A stretch of 30,182 nucleotides of DNA from Gnetum montanum. Lineage: Eukaryota; Streptophyta; Gnetopsida; Gnetales; Gnetaceae. The position numbers were made by a program, and so were the translations under genes. Of the stretch, positions 28,371 to 30,182 are shown one piece after another. The notes under the pieces are model-generated. The model worked only from the letters and a program-made list of their open reading frames with translations, had not been told where the DNA came from and made no database searches. Position 1 is the stretch's first letter; the number at the start of each line of letters is the position of its first letter. The stretch covers positions 913,760-943,941 of the forward strand of contig MNCI01009417.1 in the NCBI GenBank assembly GCA_015680685.1. Direction: 5' to 3'.

Positions 28371-29814
28371 ACAAGACACTGCTGATTTTATTGTTGATCA
28401 ATATCGAAGTGGACAGCCAGGCAACAATTTGAGAATAAAAGATGATTGTGTATTCAATACTTTAATTTCCATCGCACATAAAAGTGTCAGGAATAGCGAA
28501 GGCAGTTTTTGGCTTTTTGCTACTGGTCTTTACTGCATTGGCCACCTTAACAACAACAATATATTGAATAGGGAGGTCTCAATTTGGATTCATACTTATC
28601 GTTGGGGTGGATGGTTTTAGTTTGGGACTTAAGGTTGGCGTTGTGGGTTTGTTCGGCTATTTCTTTTTTCTCTCTCTTCCTTCGGTGCTATTGTGTTCAC
28701 TTAATACGGAGTCCGAAATTCACTTAATCGGATCTTCAACTTGTCAAAATTGTTCTATATCTATTTATAACCTAATCAAACTTTAACATTATGGAAGGAC
28801 AAAGTTCTGTTCAAATACTATTATTACGTGAGCATACCTGGTACTCATTTCGCAGGAGGGAGGGAGGTTAGGATGTTTTATAAATAAAACTTATATTACC
28901 ACTTTAGAGTTCACAATCTTTATAGTAAATTTAAAAATAATATATATGTTCAATTTTTTCTTCTTTTTATATACCATTATAATATAAAAAGTAAAAAAGA
29001 AAGATCCAAATCAAATTTTTATTTAAACTTTTAGTTAAATCGCTATCACTTAAATATAATTATGCTCAAATGTGAAAAGTAGAAAAAAATTTTAATAAAG
29101 CATATTAGAAGTTGTAAACTAGATTTAAAAGATTTTTATCTTGTAGCTAAAATCCATATCAATCTCAGCTTAATTGAATACCTTCATGTAAGTTCACATC
29201 GAGGGAGGATAAAAAGTAAGATATAGATTAACCTTCCTAAAAAACAATGCACATGTAGGTTGTGGGATCTAGAGTTATCAATTATCCCTTGACTTAACAT
29301 CTACAACTAAAGAATGATATTGTAACAAAAAGTTTATATGATCTATTTTTGTTTCATCTAGTGATACTTAGTCACTTTGTTTGATTTATATTTATTTTCT
29401 ATAAGATGGAATGTAGAGTCATTTCAATAGATCTTTTTTGATTTTGGGACATAATAAAATCTCCTATTTTGATTTCATAATTATATAAATTATTTGCATC
29501 AATAATTTTAAAATATGCTTTCACTTTATTGAACATTATTGTAATGTTACTAAACTTCAAATATTTTTCATAATTTTTAACATTTAAATTTTCAATATTT
29601 TCAATAAATTAATTAATAATGAAATTGAATTTAGTTGTATAATTAAATATCTCTATCAAGTCCTTGTAAAAGAGCCTCAGTCAATCTAAAATTATATTGC
29701 TTGCATTGGTAATGGACTAACCCTCCTCTAAAATTATCTTGTTGTTAAACCTTCTTTTATATACATATCATATTCCAACAACTTTACTTTTCAAAGAACA
29801 AGAAAATGGATCAT
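28371..29814. other. AT-rich intergenic DNA, no gene recognised
   Basis: No coding stretch has domain-like features. It holds one dispersed repeat (28866-28953, matching 23551-23640), preceded by a purine run GGAGGGAGGGAGG at about 28855-28867 that looks like a polypurine tract before an LTR start. Confidence 0.5.
28866..28953 (+). repeat. Dispersed repeat shared with 23551-23640
   Basis: AGGATGTTTTATAAATAAAA and CTTATATTACCACTTTAGAG match the segment just right of the broken ERF copy. In each case it lies downstream of a duplication unit. Confidence 0.65.
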
Positions 29815-29864
29815 TTTATATAATTTTTTTAAAAAATTCATAATTCAATGTGCCTATCAACATC
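29815..29864 (-). repeat. SINE-body-like remnant next to LTR
   Basis: The minus strand reads CATTGAATTATGAATTTT then AAAAATTATATAAAATG, matching the tail of the SINE-like sequence at 24340-24375. It is cut off by the LTR start at 29865. Confidence 0.35.
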
Positions 29865-30182
29865 TGATGAGTGGCGAGATACCCCTACACTCCACCATAC
29901 AAATACGAGCGTACACGCGCGATCCGGTCGAACTCCGCAGACTAAATGCCTTAACGCCACAAGAAACACTTGGGGTTAATCATTCGTTGTCTTCCCATGC
30001 TTGCTTGTATGTGTCACGGTGTATGGTTAAGCAAGTCTGAGGTATGTGATTTTTTTTGGTATTTTCGGCTTATCTTCTATGCTACCAGGAGAAAGGGTTG
30101 AGAAACTAAACTAACTCTAACTAAAGATCTAAGTCTAAATTAACTAGCGTCAACATCCGTTCCCACTTACCGGACACACCCT
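29865..30182 (-). repeat. LTR fragment (Element 2 family), cut by window edge
   Basis: TGATGAGTGGCGAGATACCC onward matches the LTRs at 9504 and 15518 for the whole 318 bases to the window end. It is the U5-side part of a minus-oriented LTR. Whether it is solo or belongs to an element beyond the window is unknown. Confidence 0.88.

Noticed and set aside
1-30182. A 30-kb DNA transposon or giant mobile element with terminal inverted repeats
   Set aside because: The inverted ends are parts of an LTR family that has two more copies inside, with proper LTR ends at 332 and 29865. No transposase or capsid/polymerase gene is present.

Overview
The window is plant nuclear DNA. The evidence is two intact plant-specific AP2/ERF transcription factor genes, plant-type Ty3/gypsy LTR retrotransposons with gag and protease, L1-type LINE relics, a possible tRNA-derived SINE, and AT-rich, gene-poor surroundings. 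Deep retroelement nesting and heavily decayed copies suggest a large genome; a gymnosperm is plausible, but this is inference. Nothing bacterial or viral-capsid-like is visible.

Left half (1-18975): a three-level retrotransposon nest. The host layer is a decayed plus-strand gypsy element (LTR pieces 1-332 and about 753-2318, gag relic 2956-3530). It is split by Element 1 (3531-18886, minus strand, about 1.7 kb LTRs). Element 1 is in turn split inside its gag by Element 2 (9504-16080, minus strand). At both junctions the interrupted gag reading resumes on the far side, and near-perfect 5-bp target duplications are present, so the borders and insertion order are well supported. The host element and Element 2 belong to the same family. 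Neither Element 1 nor Element 2 shows reverse transcriptase, RNase H or integrase; each carries gag and an aspartic protease only. A 549-base gap of N hides the middle of Element 2.

Right half (20290-28950): a tandem segmental duplication of about 3 kb. Each unit carries one intronless ERF gene of DREB-like group II type (21434-22051 and 26298-26918) with recognisably homologous promoter and 3' regions. A broken third ERF copy (23360-23527) lies between them. A degenerate plus-strand LINE RT lies left of unit A, and a minus-strand LINE endonuclease/RT relic, with a probable SINE inside it, lies between the units. The proximal promoters differ: copy A has a TATA-like box and a G-box that copy B lacks.

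The last 318 bases are an LTR fragment of the Element 2 family. The window starts and ends at the same internal LTR position in opposite orientation, which gives it a false look of a 30-kb element with terminal inverted repeats.

The only probably functional genes are the two ERFs. They would act as nuclear regulators, probably in stress or development. Everything else is transposon sequence in decay, and no new defence or enzymatic system was found.
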